This document shows, one piece after another, positions 12,001 to 21,865 of a stretch of 64,000 nt of DNA. The notes below the pieces were generated by a model that saw only the letters and a program-made list of their open reading frames with translations, was not told the origin of the DNA and ran no database searches. This DNA is from Fremontodendron californicum. Its lineage: Eukaryota > Streptophyta > Magnoliopsida > Malvales > Malvaceae. Position numbers and translations under genes: made by a program. Where the stretch lies: contig JAULJL010000010.1 of the NCBI GenBank assembly GCA_030761205.1, positions 8,189,001 to 8,253,000 on the forward strand, written 5' to 3'. Position 1 is the first letter of the stretch. Each line of letters opens with the position of its first letter.

Positions 12001-15000
12001 CAGAACCAGTTGAGTCCGAGGCTGTATAAGTTCGACGGTCAACTCGTGAGAGAAGGCCTCCAAATTGGCACACGGAGTATGTTACGGAGAGCAATGTTGC
12101 ATACTGTCTTTTAACAGAGGATGGAGAGCCATCAACTTTTCATGAAGCTACTAGTAGCCCAGATGCTACTCTGTGGATGACAGCAATGCAGGAAGAAATT
12201 GAAGCTCTTCACAAGAACGAGACATGGGAACTGGTGGAATTACCACGTGGCAGAAAAGCCATTGGTAACAAATGGGTCTACAAGATCAAGCGGGATAGCA
12301 ATGATCAAGTAGAACGATATCGTGCTAGATTGGTTGTAAAAGGATATGCTCAGAAAGAAGGTATTGACTTCAACGAGATATTTTCTCCAGTTGTCAGACT
12401 TACTACCATCAGAGTAGTGTTGGCTATGTGTGCTGCATTTGATTTACATCTTGAACAACTAGATGTAAAGACGGCTTTTCTACATGGAGAGCTTGAAGAA
12501 GAAATTTATATGCTCCAACCAGAAGGTTTTGTTGAAACAGGCAAAAAGAACTTGGTTTGCAGGTTGACCAAATCTCTGTACGGTCTAAAGCAGGCGCCCA
12601 GATGTTGGTATAAGAGATTTGATTCTTTCATAATTAGCCTTGAATACAACAGACTGAGTTCAGACCATTGTACGTACTACAAGAGGTTTGATGATAATGA
12701 TTTCATTATTTTGCTGTTGTATGTGGATGACATGTTGGTGGTAGGCCCCAACAAAGATCGAATCCAAGATTTGAAGGCACAGTTGGCTAGGGAGTTCGAT
12801 ATGAAGGACTTGGGACCCGCAAACAAGATTTTAGGGATGCAAATTCACCGAGACAGAAAAGACAGGAAAATTTGGCTTTCTCAAAAGAATTATCTGAGGA
12901 AGGTCTTGCGACGCTTCAACATGCAAGACTGTAAGCCAATATCTACCCCACTTCCTGTCAATTGTAAATTATCCTCAGGTATGAGTCCTAGCAATGAAGC
13001 AGAGAGGATGGAAATGTCTCGAGTACCGTATGCATCAGCGGTGGGAAGCCTTATGTATGCTATGATATGTACAAGACCAGACATTGCACAAGCAGTGGGA
13101 GCGGTCAGTCGATTTATGGCAGATCCTGGTAGAGAGCATTGGAATGTTGTTAGGAGGATCCTTAGATACATTAAAGGAACCTCAGATGTTGCATTATGTT
13201 TTGGAGGATCAGAACTTGTTGTCAGGGGTTATGTTGATTCAGATTTTGCAGGTGATCTTAATAAAAGGAAATCCACTACTGGCTATGTGTTCACACTTGC
13301 AGGAGGAGCGGTAAGCTGGTTATCTAAGTTACAGACTGTTGTAGCTTTGTCTACTACAGAAGCTGAGTACATGGCAGCTACCCAAGCATGCAAGGAAGCA
13401 ATATGGATACAAAGGTTAATGGAAGAACTCGGGCACAAGCAGCAGAAGATTATTGTGTATTGTGACAGTCAGAGTGCCTTGCACATTGCAAGGAATCCAG
13501 CCTTTCATTCCAGGACAAAGCATATAGGTATACAGTATCACTTTGTTCGAGAAGTAGTAGAAGAAGGAAGTGTGGATATGCAAAAGATTCACACCAAAGA
13601 CAACCTAGCAGATGTTATGACAAAGCCAATCAACACTGACAAGTTTATTTGGTGTCGATCCTCCTATGGTCTATCAGAAACGTAAGCAACATGGAATGGC
13701 AAGACAGAAAGAGTGGTGTGAAGATATGATTGGTTTAATCAAATCTTCAAGTGGGAGATTGTTAGAATTGTGGCTCCAATCCACAAAGTTCCTTAGCCAC
13801 CTTTGTTGAAATTTATGGCAGCCATTTGATGGCAAATTTGCCAAGTTTTCTTAGCCACCTTTGTTGACGTTTTTTTTGGCAGCCTTTGTATGGTGGCTGG
13901 TGGCATGGTGGCTATGGTGTATTCACACCATAAGCCTTGCCTATAAATAGGCATGAGGTTGAGAGCTTGGAATGAGAGGAGCAGAGGAGAAATGAGCTAG
14001 AGCTCCAAAGGTGAGCTCCATGAGCTCCCTCCCGGTTGAGGCATAGTGAGAGCTCCAGAGGGAGCCCCTCCCGGTAGAGGTGATGAGAGAGTTTAGAGGC
14101 AGTAGCTGCTTGTTAGATGCTTGTGTATTGAGGTGTTGAGTGTGTGCTAGAAAGAACACTTGTAATATGTAGCCGGTTTGTATCCGGTTTGTACTCCATC
14201 TCCGATTAAATACAAAGCTTTGCTCCTCCTCCCGTGGACGTAGGTATATTGGCCGAACCACGTAAAATATATGTGTTTCTTTTGTGTGTTCAGTTCCTAT
14301 TTTCTCATCTCTTATTTTAGTTGTGAGACACTATTCCGTCACTCTGATACCTAACATATTAGAGCACGTGTTGGGAAATTTTTTGGTAGCCTACCTATGT
14401 TGCAAGTACTGGGAGTGTTTGATGTTTCTGAATTTATTACATATTGGAATTTTTCTGACTACTACATCACCAGGGGACCCTATGTTTCTTTTTCGATTTT
14501 GATTGAAAGCCATAATTTAACTAACCGGAGAATAAGAAAGAATGAAAGAAAGAAAAAAAAAAATTGCATTGAGCAAGGTTTTCTAAGGACATTATTGACG
14601 ATTGTTGCATATACCAGATTGATCAAGAAAAAGAAAAAGGGTGAAAACTATCGAATACCAATGGGTTTTGTTTCTTTTATTTTGGGAAAAAGAAATTAAT
14701 ATGGACTCTTGTGTAAATAATACATATATTTACTATTGAATTAAACACTCAAGTGTATGTATTACCAAATATGTTTTTAATAGGTGATGCTTGGATTCTA
14801 ATAAAAAAATTAATCAAATAGCAAGTCTTTAATTCATTTAAAAATAAAAGCCTCTTTCACCGTATATGTTTTAGAATTTATATTTAATACAAACTGTGTA
14901 TATATTCTATACACCATTAATAAATAATACAATGTCACCTCATTAATGAGTAAATAAAAAATTTATAAACCCTGAAAATTAAACACATATACCACCTTTA

Positions 15001-17094
15001 TGTTTTTAATTTGATAAAATAAATTTTGTATTTATTTTTTAGGGCCTGCAAAATTTTTTATTTGTTTTTTAATGAGGTGATATTGTATGATTTATTAATA
15101 GTGTATATAATTTATACTTTGATAATGTATCAAATATAAATTTTATATCTTACTATATAGGTGATTGCTAAGTTCATAATGAAAGATTTGATACCTAGCT
15201 AACTAATTGTAAAAAATGGTGATTGGTATGATTTAAAAAATAATACTAGTTAAATCGAAAGGTTAATGTGAAAACTAACAATTCTATCATGGTTTGGGGA
15301 TGGTTTGGTAATTAACCATGTTGTATTTTCCTTTTTATTTATCTTTTAATAAAAAAAAATTTCATTTAATATATACCAACAGAATTTAGAGGCGATTAAT
15401 TTAAATATAAGCAGAATCTAAAGTTTAGTCCAATTTGTTCATATAATCATTTTTAAAAAGTGACATCCAATAAATTTAGGGTACGAATTTTAATATCTGT
15501 AATTTTTTTTTCGATTCTCAAACTATGATCTTCTTTATAATATATATAAGCAACTATTGATATGATAATTTCCTATATATGATTCAGGGAAAAAAAATTT
15601 CACAGCGATCAAAGAGATCGAAATAAAATACTATTAATTTAACCATTCCCTCATGGGAATAATAAAAAGAAAAATTTGCCCCTTAGCATATTCTCAATCT
15701 TTAAAAAAAAAAAAAAAATAGACTAAGCATATTTCTATTCCAATGAAAGTCGAGCCCGTTCCACCGATCAGATTTTTAAGACAACACTATTTACTAATAA
15801 ATTGCAACAAAAAACATCCTTTCCTATGAAGCAACCTTCTACTAATTTTTAATTAATACAAGTTAAAAAGGAAGATATTTCAATGGGAGAGACTAAATTA
15901 TATCATATATAATTATCTTTGTGGTCTAATCAATCAATGGGTTGTCTGTCACATGGCATTCTTACTATTTTGCAAATTAAAATAAGAAATAAAATTCGAT
16001 TTTAAAATATTGTTATATAGTAGTAATTTTTTTGGCTTTCTAAAAGTAAGTTAAATGAAAGTAAATAATGGGACTTATTTTAACATACGCTAATGTATGA
16101 AATAGTTCTCTATCTTTTGAAATTATTTAAAATAAAATTGTTATAGAATATGAGTAAATCAAAAAATCGATGCATAATTTGGCAGCAATAGATCTGAAAC
16201 TTGAAGCATCTAAGAAGTCTATCTATATACTGATATTTCAATGTCTCATGCTAACATCATCGTTTCCTTTGAAAAAAAATTGCACTTGGGTGTTTAGTTA
16301 GCAATATTCAGTAATATATCATGTTAATTAAACGATGAAAATTGTCTCTAAGAAGACATTGTACTAGTTATAACTTGATATTCTATTTATAAAGTCTACA
16401 ATTCATATCATTTCATCAACCTAAAAGAAGAAAAAGAAATGGATACATATAATTGGAAAGATATCAAGAGCTAGAAGTAATTACTTACCCGAGTAGCACT
16501 GCGAAGAAAAAAGTGATGACAGGCAGGCAATTTGTTGTTGCAGCAGCTAAAGTTGCAGAGGTATAAACCAGGGCGACACCATAGATATCCAAGCTTAAAG
16601 TTATCCTGAAATTGAAAATTTCCCAAAACAGTAAGCGAGTGAAGAAATTGAAACTCGAGAGTTCATGTATATATATGCCTTTGAATGTGATGGATGAATA
16701 TGTTAATTTAACAAGTGATTTCAATTGGACTTACCCAAATAAAGATAGCAAAAAAATCTTGCAGAAGGTCACGAATGATAGAGGCGGCGCAGTTTTCCTT
16801 GATCAGTTTGGAAAGAAAATAATTAATAAGATGAATTTATATATATTTATTGAAATTTTTTTTTCAAAGAAAATTGACCAAAAACCAGGGCAGAAAATTC
16901 AAGGCTAATTCAGAAATTTACCATTCGAAAAACAAAGCTAGAGGGATCAAGAAAATGGTTGCTGCAGCCTGTCTGTAAAAAACGAACACAAAATTGTTCA
17001 TACCACCATCGAATGCAGCCTTGGAGAGCAAGAACATGCCAGCATAAATAGATTGTATGAGAAAAACAGCGAGATAGGGCTTCCTTTTATCCAT
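6095..17094 (-). CDS. WAT1-related (nodulin MtN21-like, EamA family) membrane transporter
   Basis: Seven exons join in phase with GT-AG introns: 17094-16922, 16797-16735, 16605-16489, 7093-6841, 6757-6599, 6491-6340 and 6239-6095. They total 1062 nt, or 353 codons plus stop, close to the family's usual 350-400. The start is MDKRKPYLAVFLIQSIYAGM, a classic N-terminus for this family. Exon 2 gives the conserved PPLSF, exons 4-6 give LKSYPSKLLFTTLQC, WNVRLLAVAYCGIV and GPVFLAMSTPLNLIFT, and exon 7 gives LGGLLLIGGLYSVLWGK. These fit ten membrane helices in two EamA units. A histidine-rich loop lies near residues 156-168. Known relatives move auxin, amino acids or related small molecules across the vacuolar or plasma membrane. 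The substrate here cannot be told. No stop or frameshift is seen. Intron 3 is huge (7094-16488) and holds a Copia element. Splicing is predicted by eye. Confidence 0.88.
7311..8300. mobile_element. possible non-autonomous DNA transposon in the WAT1 intron
   Basis: The left edge GGGTCGTTTGTTGGTATCAT is echoed in inverted form at the right edge (reverse complement ATCGTTTGGATTCGTTTCC). Both continue with a TTTTGTTTTCTG-like stretch. The interior is about 90% A/T with no coding frame. A target duplication was not found, so superfamily and exact limits are uncertain. Confidence 0.4.
8301..9820. other. AT-rich intron DNA; no gene seen
   Basis: It contains poly-A tracts near 8850-8890, a (TA)n run at about 9295-9310 and a block near 8598 (ACATGTTTGGTTGG) of the kind found at ends of small DNA transposons. 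No partner end was found. The serine- and phenylalanine-rich frames at 8828-9150 are low-complexity artefacts. Confidence 0.4.
9821..10417 (+). repeat. Copia 5' LTR (597 bp)
   Basis: It begins TGTTAG and ends TAACA. A TATA box (TATAAATA) lies at 10003-10010. The antisense frame at 10002-10322 is a by-product, repeated in the other LTR. Confidence 0.95.
10419..10431 (+). other. primer-binding site, initiator tRNA-Met type
   Basis: TGGTATCAGAGCC lies one base after the 5' LTR. It is the standard Copia primer site complementary to the 3' end of initiator tRNA-Met. Confidence 0.92.
10844..13685 (+). pseudogene. Copia polyprotein remnant: gag start fused to integrase-RT-RNase H
   Basis: The gag start (MAAKFEIEKFSGRNFSLW, 10844-10897) is joined out of frame to the spacer before integrase, so most of gag and the protease are deleted. 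From 10875 the frame is open to 12026. Integrase has the zinc-binding residues H57, H62, C88 and C91 and the catalytic D118, D180 and E216 with the usual D-35-E spacing. A TAA at 12027-12029 interrupts it, and the same frame then continues to 13685. Reverse transcriptase has QLDVKTAFLHG and the YVDD box at 12720-12731. RNase H has the D of GYVDSDFAGD, the E of STTEAEY and the D of YCDSQSA. Catalytic residues look intact, so the enzyme part decayed only by one stop after the large deletion. Confidence 0.93.
13749..13759 (+). other. polypurine tract of the Copia element
   Basis: AAGTGGGAGAT directly precedes the 3' LTR, in the position and composition of the plus-strand primer of Copia elements. 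Confidence 0.85.
13760..14356 (+). repeat. Copia 3' LTR (597 bp)
   Basis: It is the same length as the 5' LTR. By eye it differs at three positions only: AGAACACTTG versus AGAGCACTTG, ATATATGTG versus ATATCTGTG, and CTGATACC versus CTGGTACC. Confidence 0.95.
14357..16488. other. AT-rich intron DNA between the Copia element and WAT1 exon 3
   Basis: No gene or defined element is seen. Two partly inverted stretches around 14880-14960 and 15060-15140 (ACAATGTCACCTCATTAATG versus ATGAGGTGATATTGTA) suggest an old, unclassified fold-back insertion. Confidence 0.4.
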
Positions 17095-17140
17095 TTTTGT
17101 AGAAATTTTTTTGCACTTGAAAGTGCAACAATGGAGGAGG

Positions 17141-17150
17141 GTTTATATAA
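17141..17150 (-). promoter_or_regulatory. candidate TATA box of the WAT1 gene
   Basis: On the minus strand TTATATAAAC lies about 47-56 bp upstream of the ATG at 17094. That spacing fits a TATA box with a short 5' UTR. It sits between the gene and the MULE inserted from 17366. Confidence 0.5.
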
Positions 17151-17365
17151 GTTGAAGAGTAAGGTGAGGATGGGCAACGAAGGGAATGCCCATTGAAAAT
17201 AACATGCTTTTCTTTCTATTGGGACGTGTGTGGTGAAGATAATTGGACTCCTTTTTGGGGCAAAGGGACCACCAAAAGTTATTAGTGATGTCTCTGTTCA
17301 TTATTATTCATGCAGTTGATATTAGAATTGGCTTCTTTGATAGCTGGATTGGTGCCCTTTTTAAG

Positions 17366-17550
17366 GGTTTTTTCTATCACAATATAGTAAAAAAAAAATT
17401 ATTTATCAAAATATCATTATTTTCAGATTAATTTTCAAAATTCGCTTGTTTTAAAATCAACTGGAAAATCGCATCCCCCAATGTAAAATTTTCAAAATTT
17501 TCAAAAAACACCCAGAGAAATCGCCATGGGGGGTGGCGATTTCCCTTGAT
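17366..17550. repeat. left terminal inverted repeat of the MULE
   Basis: It matches, inverted, the right terminus. It contains one perfect palindrome at about 17518-17545 (GAAATCGCCATGGGGGGTGG...). The other palindromes of the family appear lost or degenerate on this side. Confidence 0.8.
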
Positions 17551-18550
17551 GGTATTTTTTTAATTTAAATTTAAAAGTCCAACGGTTAAATAAAAAAATT
17601 TGCAAATTTGTTTCTAAATTTGTATTTTAATTTAAAAATTGCAAATTAAATTAAAAAATTAAATTGAATTTTTTTAAAAAAATTTAAAAGTCTAACGGTA
17701 TATTTCTTATTTAAATTTTAAATTTTATGAAATTTAAAAAAACAATTAGTTAAATTTTATTATATAACCTTTTGAAATCAAAAAAAATAAAATACAAAAT
17801 TTAAAAAAAAAAATCAAAACATTTTGAAGGCAACGGTAACTTGATCGTTGCCTTCAAAATCCCTTCCCCACACACACACACCACTCTTCTATAAATAACT
17901 TTCTCCTCATTTTTTACAACTTATTTTAATTTTCTTTTTTCTTTCTACAATCAATTTTTTTTTCTACCAATATTTTTTTTTCTACAACAATATTTAAAAA
18001 TAGTTTCATCATCACTATTGAGGTTGAAAGAAAATCACATATCCTCGGTTATATTTAAAGAGGTAAGTAAATTATTGTAATATTATTTGTATTACATTAT
18101 CAATTTTTAGTAATTTTTTAATTATTATTATTTTGTAATTTTATAGTTTTATAATTTTTATATTTTTAATGTTTTAATTATTATAGTTTTCATTTTTTTA
18201 ATTATTATTATTATAGTTTTTTAATTATTTTTGTTTCATTTTATATATTTTTTCATTTTATTTTATTTTTTATATTATATTATTTTTTATTATTATAGTT
18301 TTATAATTTTATAATTATTATTATTATTTTTTCATTTTATAGTTATTTATTTTTTATATTATTTAATTATTTATAATTATATAAATAATTTTAAAATTTT
18401 ATATTATTATTGTTTTGTTATTTTATAGTTTTAGAATTTTTTTAATTTTTATATTATTTTTATAATATATTAATTTTTATAATTATTTAATTTAATTAAA
18501 TTAATTATCAACAGGATACTCGTCGCGTGTTACGTTAGAGGAAATTTACA

Positions 18551-20405
18551 TTGGAGGACCTGCATCCATCTATTATCGACCACTTAAGAAGAGCCGGATT
18601 TTATCACACAACTCAAATTCGACGATTTTTGATACAACCCGACATAATCAGTGCGTTGATCGAACGATGGAGACTCGAGACGTACACTTTTCATTTTCCA
18701 TTTGGTGAATGCACGGTAACTCTAGAAGATGTTGCGCTTCAACTTGGACTTTCGGTCCATGGTGCTGCAGTTACATGCGGAAGCTTGCTAGATTGGAATT
18801 AAGAGTGTCAAAATCTATTGGGCGCGGTACCTTCAGATGAGTATGTATCTAGCTCAATGGTGAGACTAAATTGACTGAAATCCTTTCAAAATTTTTCATT
18901 ACACGCAACTGAAGAACAGATACAATATGCTGCTAGAGCATATATTTTACGTTTGATTGGAGGATTACTAATGCTTAACAAATTGAGCAGTCGGGTACAT
19001 TTAATGTATCTTCCATTACTACGTGATTTAGAGCATGCGGCAAATTATAGTTAGGGTTCTGCGTGTTTGGCAGTTTTGTATAGAGAACTGTGCCGAGCTA
19101 CAATTCCAAAAAGCCATGACATAGGTTGATGTTTAGTGCTTCTACAATCATGGGCTTGGTATCAGCTGCCATTTCCTGCTCCGCGCGTGGATGTTTCAGC
19201 TGTATACCCCTTTGCAAGCAAGTAATAATCTTTACTATATTATTAATTTTGTACAAACTTGTATTTTTATAGGTCTATTAAGATTTTATATGCATTTTAA
19301 CAGGTGGAGTAAGAGTAAGAGTAGAGATTTTACCGAGACTCCGACCGACCTTGCAAGTATAAGATTGCGATTAGATCGAGTAGGATATGATAAGGTAAAT
19401 ATTTCGATTGTTACATTCAAATATTTTTGTATTTAATCCATATGAAACTAATAATTTGTAATAATTATTTGCAGTTTCTGTGGATGCCATATTCCTCAAG
19501 TGAAATTATGGCATGCCTCCCATCGGATGCCTACAATAATTGTAATATATGGAAAGAAAACACAGCATTGATATGTTTTTCATATGTAGAGTGGCACCAA
19601 ACTGACAGGGTGTTGCGACAATTTGGGATGCAATAGCCAATTCCGTAAGCACCGGTGAACCTTGATAAGCTTCACAAGATCGACATGCGTGGCCGTCATG
19701 AGAAATTATGGCCTGCGAAGCATGAACATTGGATCCATTGGTGGAATATTCGTTGTCAACGAATTTTGACAAGTTATCCGATTATTGGTAATAATTTCAA
19801 CCCATCTGATGATTACATAGGATGGTATAAAAATGAAGGTCGGCCTTTTGTTTGTCCACCGTCCGTGTATGAGGATGTTAGGAGTATGCCATTTACCAGA
19901 CAAACTTCAACTCCAGTCCCTCCTACACAGTATATGGAAGCTCCTAGACCTAGCCGACAACGTGGGCGGACGCGTCAACCAGCCTCATCGGAGTTCACAG
20001 CACCGAGGATTTCATTTAGTCATCCTGAAATTGAACGGGATCATGGAGTACCATCCAATCATCGTTATTCCGTCAGTAACCCCGGATATGACGTTCATGA
20101 GTGTTACCGACCATTACCGCCAATGACGAGGTTAGATGACCAGCTCCCCATCCTAAGTACAAGTTCAGCATAGCTAACATCAATGTATCAGTTTGAAACC
20201 CCTGTGTGAACTAAGTGTTGGCTCCTCCAGCAGTGGGTTTCAAATTTTTGATACAGAAGAAATGGCGGATGACATACAACCGAAACCAGTGGCGGTTACA
20301 GCAAGAGGTCGTGGTCGACCGCGAATACGTGCCACTGACGAGGTTGAACGACGGGTCCAACCACCACGCACTAGGAGAGCTCGACACTGTTGCTCTGCAC
20401 CATGA
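18551..20405 (+). pseudogene. plant mobile domain (PMD, MAIN-like) gene, decayed
   Basis: The start MEDLHPSIIDHLRRAGFYH is typical of plant-mobile-domain proteins (relatives of MAINTENANCE OF MERISTEMS and of MULE passengers). The first segment contains FHFPFGECTVTLEDVALQLG, the core PMD motif. Homology continues through in-frame stops at about 18800, 18872, 19052 and 19126, and through segments interrupted by likely introns with GTAAATATTT and TTGCAG edges (19395-19473). These include WMPYSSSEIMACLP, WHQTDRVLRQFGMQ and HWIHWWN. The tail (about 20200-20402) has an AT-hook-like RGRGRPR. Several stops make it non-functional as written. In PMD-bearing MULEs the domain's role is uncertain. Confidence 0.8.
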
Positions 20406-20755
20406 AATAATTAGAATAAATATACTTTTATCAATATAACGAGAATAATGTATTTTAAATTTGTAATATATAAATTTATATGTTTTGCATTTCATGTTAT
20501 TTATTTTAAATTTATTGGGAAATTAATTGTTATTTTTAATTTTTTTATTCAGTATATCTAACTAAAATGTTAATGTTGTTATTTAATTTATAAAAATTTA
20601 ATAAAATATATTATTCAATATATTTTTATAAAATTTCTTAATTTTATATAAAATAATAATCCAAATTACATGATAAGTAGAAAAAAATTTGCATAACATT
20701 TTTCCTTAATGGCAAAATATGTAAATATTACAGGTTATGAAAACATGTAATTCCT

Positions 20756-21255
20756 TTATTGTTGATGCGAACTCTCCCCCGATGTGTTAGATTGATGCGG
20801 ACATTTTTGACGACTATGACCTTCATTTCTGCATAATCCACAATGTTTTGGTTGGCCTTTTTTCTGAGGTCCATTTCATTACGAATACGACTTGATTTTG
20901 GCCGACCGTGTGGATTTCTCCGCATTTCTTGATTGGGACACACTTCTGGACCATCATATTGAGGCCAATAACCTTCATTTCCAACTGCTTCGAACTCATG
21001 TCTATAAACATTCAATATAGTTTTCAGTCTATAGACATTATCCACATATTGCATGCAATCTACATGGACATGTGCACAAGCAGCAACTACATGTGAACAT
21101 GGGAACCTTTGTGCTTGAAACTTCCCACAGTCACACCACATGTCACTAAGCATGACTTTGTACTTCATTGCAGAAACACCCTCTTGTGGATCAACTAACT
21201 CTTCAATAAGAAAAGATTGATTTGCTCGCGTAAAAATACGAACAAAGTGGGAGTT
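20756..21255 (-). pseudogene. MULE transposase C-terminal fragment: SWIM zinc finger and CCHC knuckle
   Basis: Reading leftward from about 21255, the frame gives SHFVRIFTRANQSF, then MKYKVMLSDMWCDCGKFQAQ and RFPCSHVVAACAH. This is the C-x-C...C-x-H signature of a SWIM zinc finger that follows the catalytic domain of MuDR-type transposases. Further on, a one-base slip in an A-run near 20860 shifts the frame. The other frame then reads a zinc knuckle (CGLCRNEGHSRQKC) and a stop at 20756-20758. The DDE catalytic region and N-terminus are missing: sequence beyond 21255 is bare A/T. It converges on the PMD gene. Confidence 0.85.
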
Positions 21256-21629
21256 GCTTTTTTAAATAAAAATCCAGTCTATAAAGTTTAAATAAGAAAT
21301 CAAAGTTTTTATTTATATAAAATTTAAATAAGAAATAAAAATTTTTATATAAAAATTTAATAAGAAATATAATTTGCTTTTTTAAATTTTAATAAGAAAT
21401 AAAATTTTAATAATAAATTAAATTTTATTTTTTATAAAATTAAAAAATAAAAAATTTTAATATATATTTATAAAAATAATAGAAAAAAACAAACCAAGAT
21501 AATTTTTTTTTTATTTAATTTGCAATTTTTCAAATTAAAATAAAAATTTTAAAAACAAATTTGCAATTTTTTTTTAAACCGTTAGACTTTTAAATTTAAG
21601 TAAAATTTTTTAAAATATATATATATATA

Positions 21630-21856
21630 CCACGAAGGGAAATCGCAACCCCACATGGTGATTTGCCTTGGTGAAATTGAAAAAAATCGCTACCCTGCAT
21701 GCCGATTTTCCTTGGTGTTTTTGAAAATTTTACGCTGAAAAATCTCCATGGAGGATGGCGATTTTCCAACTAGTTTTAAAACAAACGGATTTTGAATATG
21801 AAAAAAACGGTATTTTGGTAAATAACTTTTTATAGCTATATTGTGATAAAAAAACC
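21630..21856. repeat. right terminal inverted repeat of the MULE
   Basis: It contains three degenerate palindromes (about 21636-21666, 21684-21711 and 21739-21769), then AACGGATTTTGAATATG, CGGTATTTTGG and the terminal GATAAAAAAACC. Confidence 0.8.
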
Positions 21857-21865
21857 CTTTTTAAG

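Larger units (their letters stand above)
9821..14356 (+). mobile_element. young Ty1/Copia LTR retrotransposon, internally deleted
   Basis: Two 597-bp LTRs start TGTTAGAATTG and end CCTAACA. They flank 3342 bp and are bordered by the 5-bp target duplication TATTA (9816-9820 and 14357-14361). A PBS matching initiator tRNA-Met follows the left LTR, and a purine tract precedes the right one. The internal region encodes integrase, reverse transcriptase and RNase H in Copia order. Almost all of gag and the whole protease are missing, and pol has one in-frame stop. The element therefore cannot move by itself but could be moved in trans. It lies antisense to WAT1 in intron 3. Confidence 0.95.
7094..16488 (-). 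other. giant intron 3 of the WAT1 gene (9395 bp)
   Basis: The donor GGGTAAG sits at 16488 and the acceptor TTGGCAG at 7094. Exon 3 ends with two bases of a glycine codon and exon 4 supplies the third, so phase is kept. Contents: a possible TIR element (7311-8300), unclassified AT-rich DNA (8301-9820), the Copia element (9821-14356) and more AT-rich DNA (14357-16488). The other introns are all short (83-129 bp). Confidence 0.8.
17366..21856. mobile_element. Mutator-like element (MULE) with palindromic termini and a PMD gene
   Basis: The 9-bp target duplication CTTTTTAAG (17357-17365 and 21857-21865) flanks a 4491-bp element that starts GGTTTTTTCTATC and ends GATAAAAAAACC. The terminal inverted repeats run inward for more than 150 bp (ATCACAATATAG, AATTCGCTTGTTTTAAAA, AACTGGAAAATCGC). 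They include palindromes built on GGGAAATCGCCA/TGGCGATTTCCC. Nine-bp duplications and long inverted repeats are diagnostic of Mutator. Two decayed convergent genes lie inside: a plant-mobile-domain gene (+) and a transposase 3' end (-). The N-terminal and catalytic part of the transposase is absent, so the copy is non-autonomous. Confidence 0.9.
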
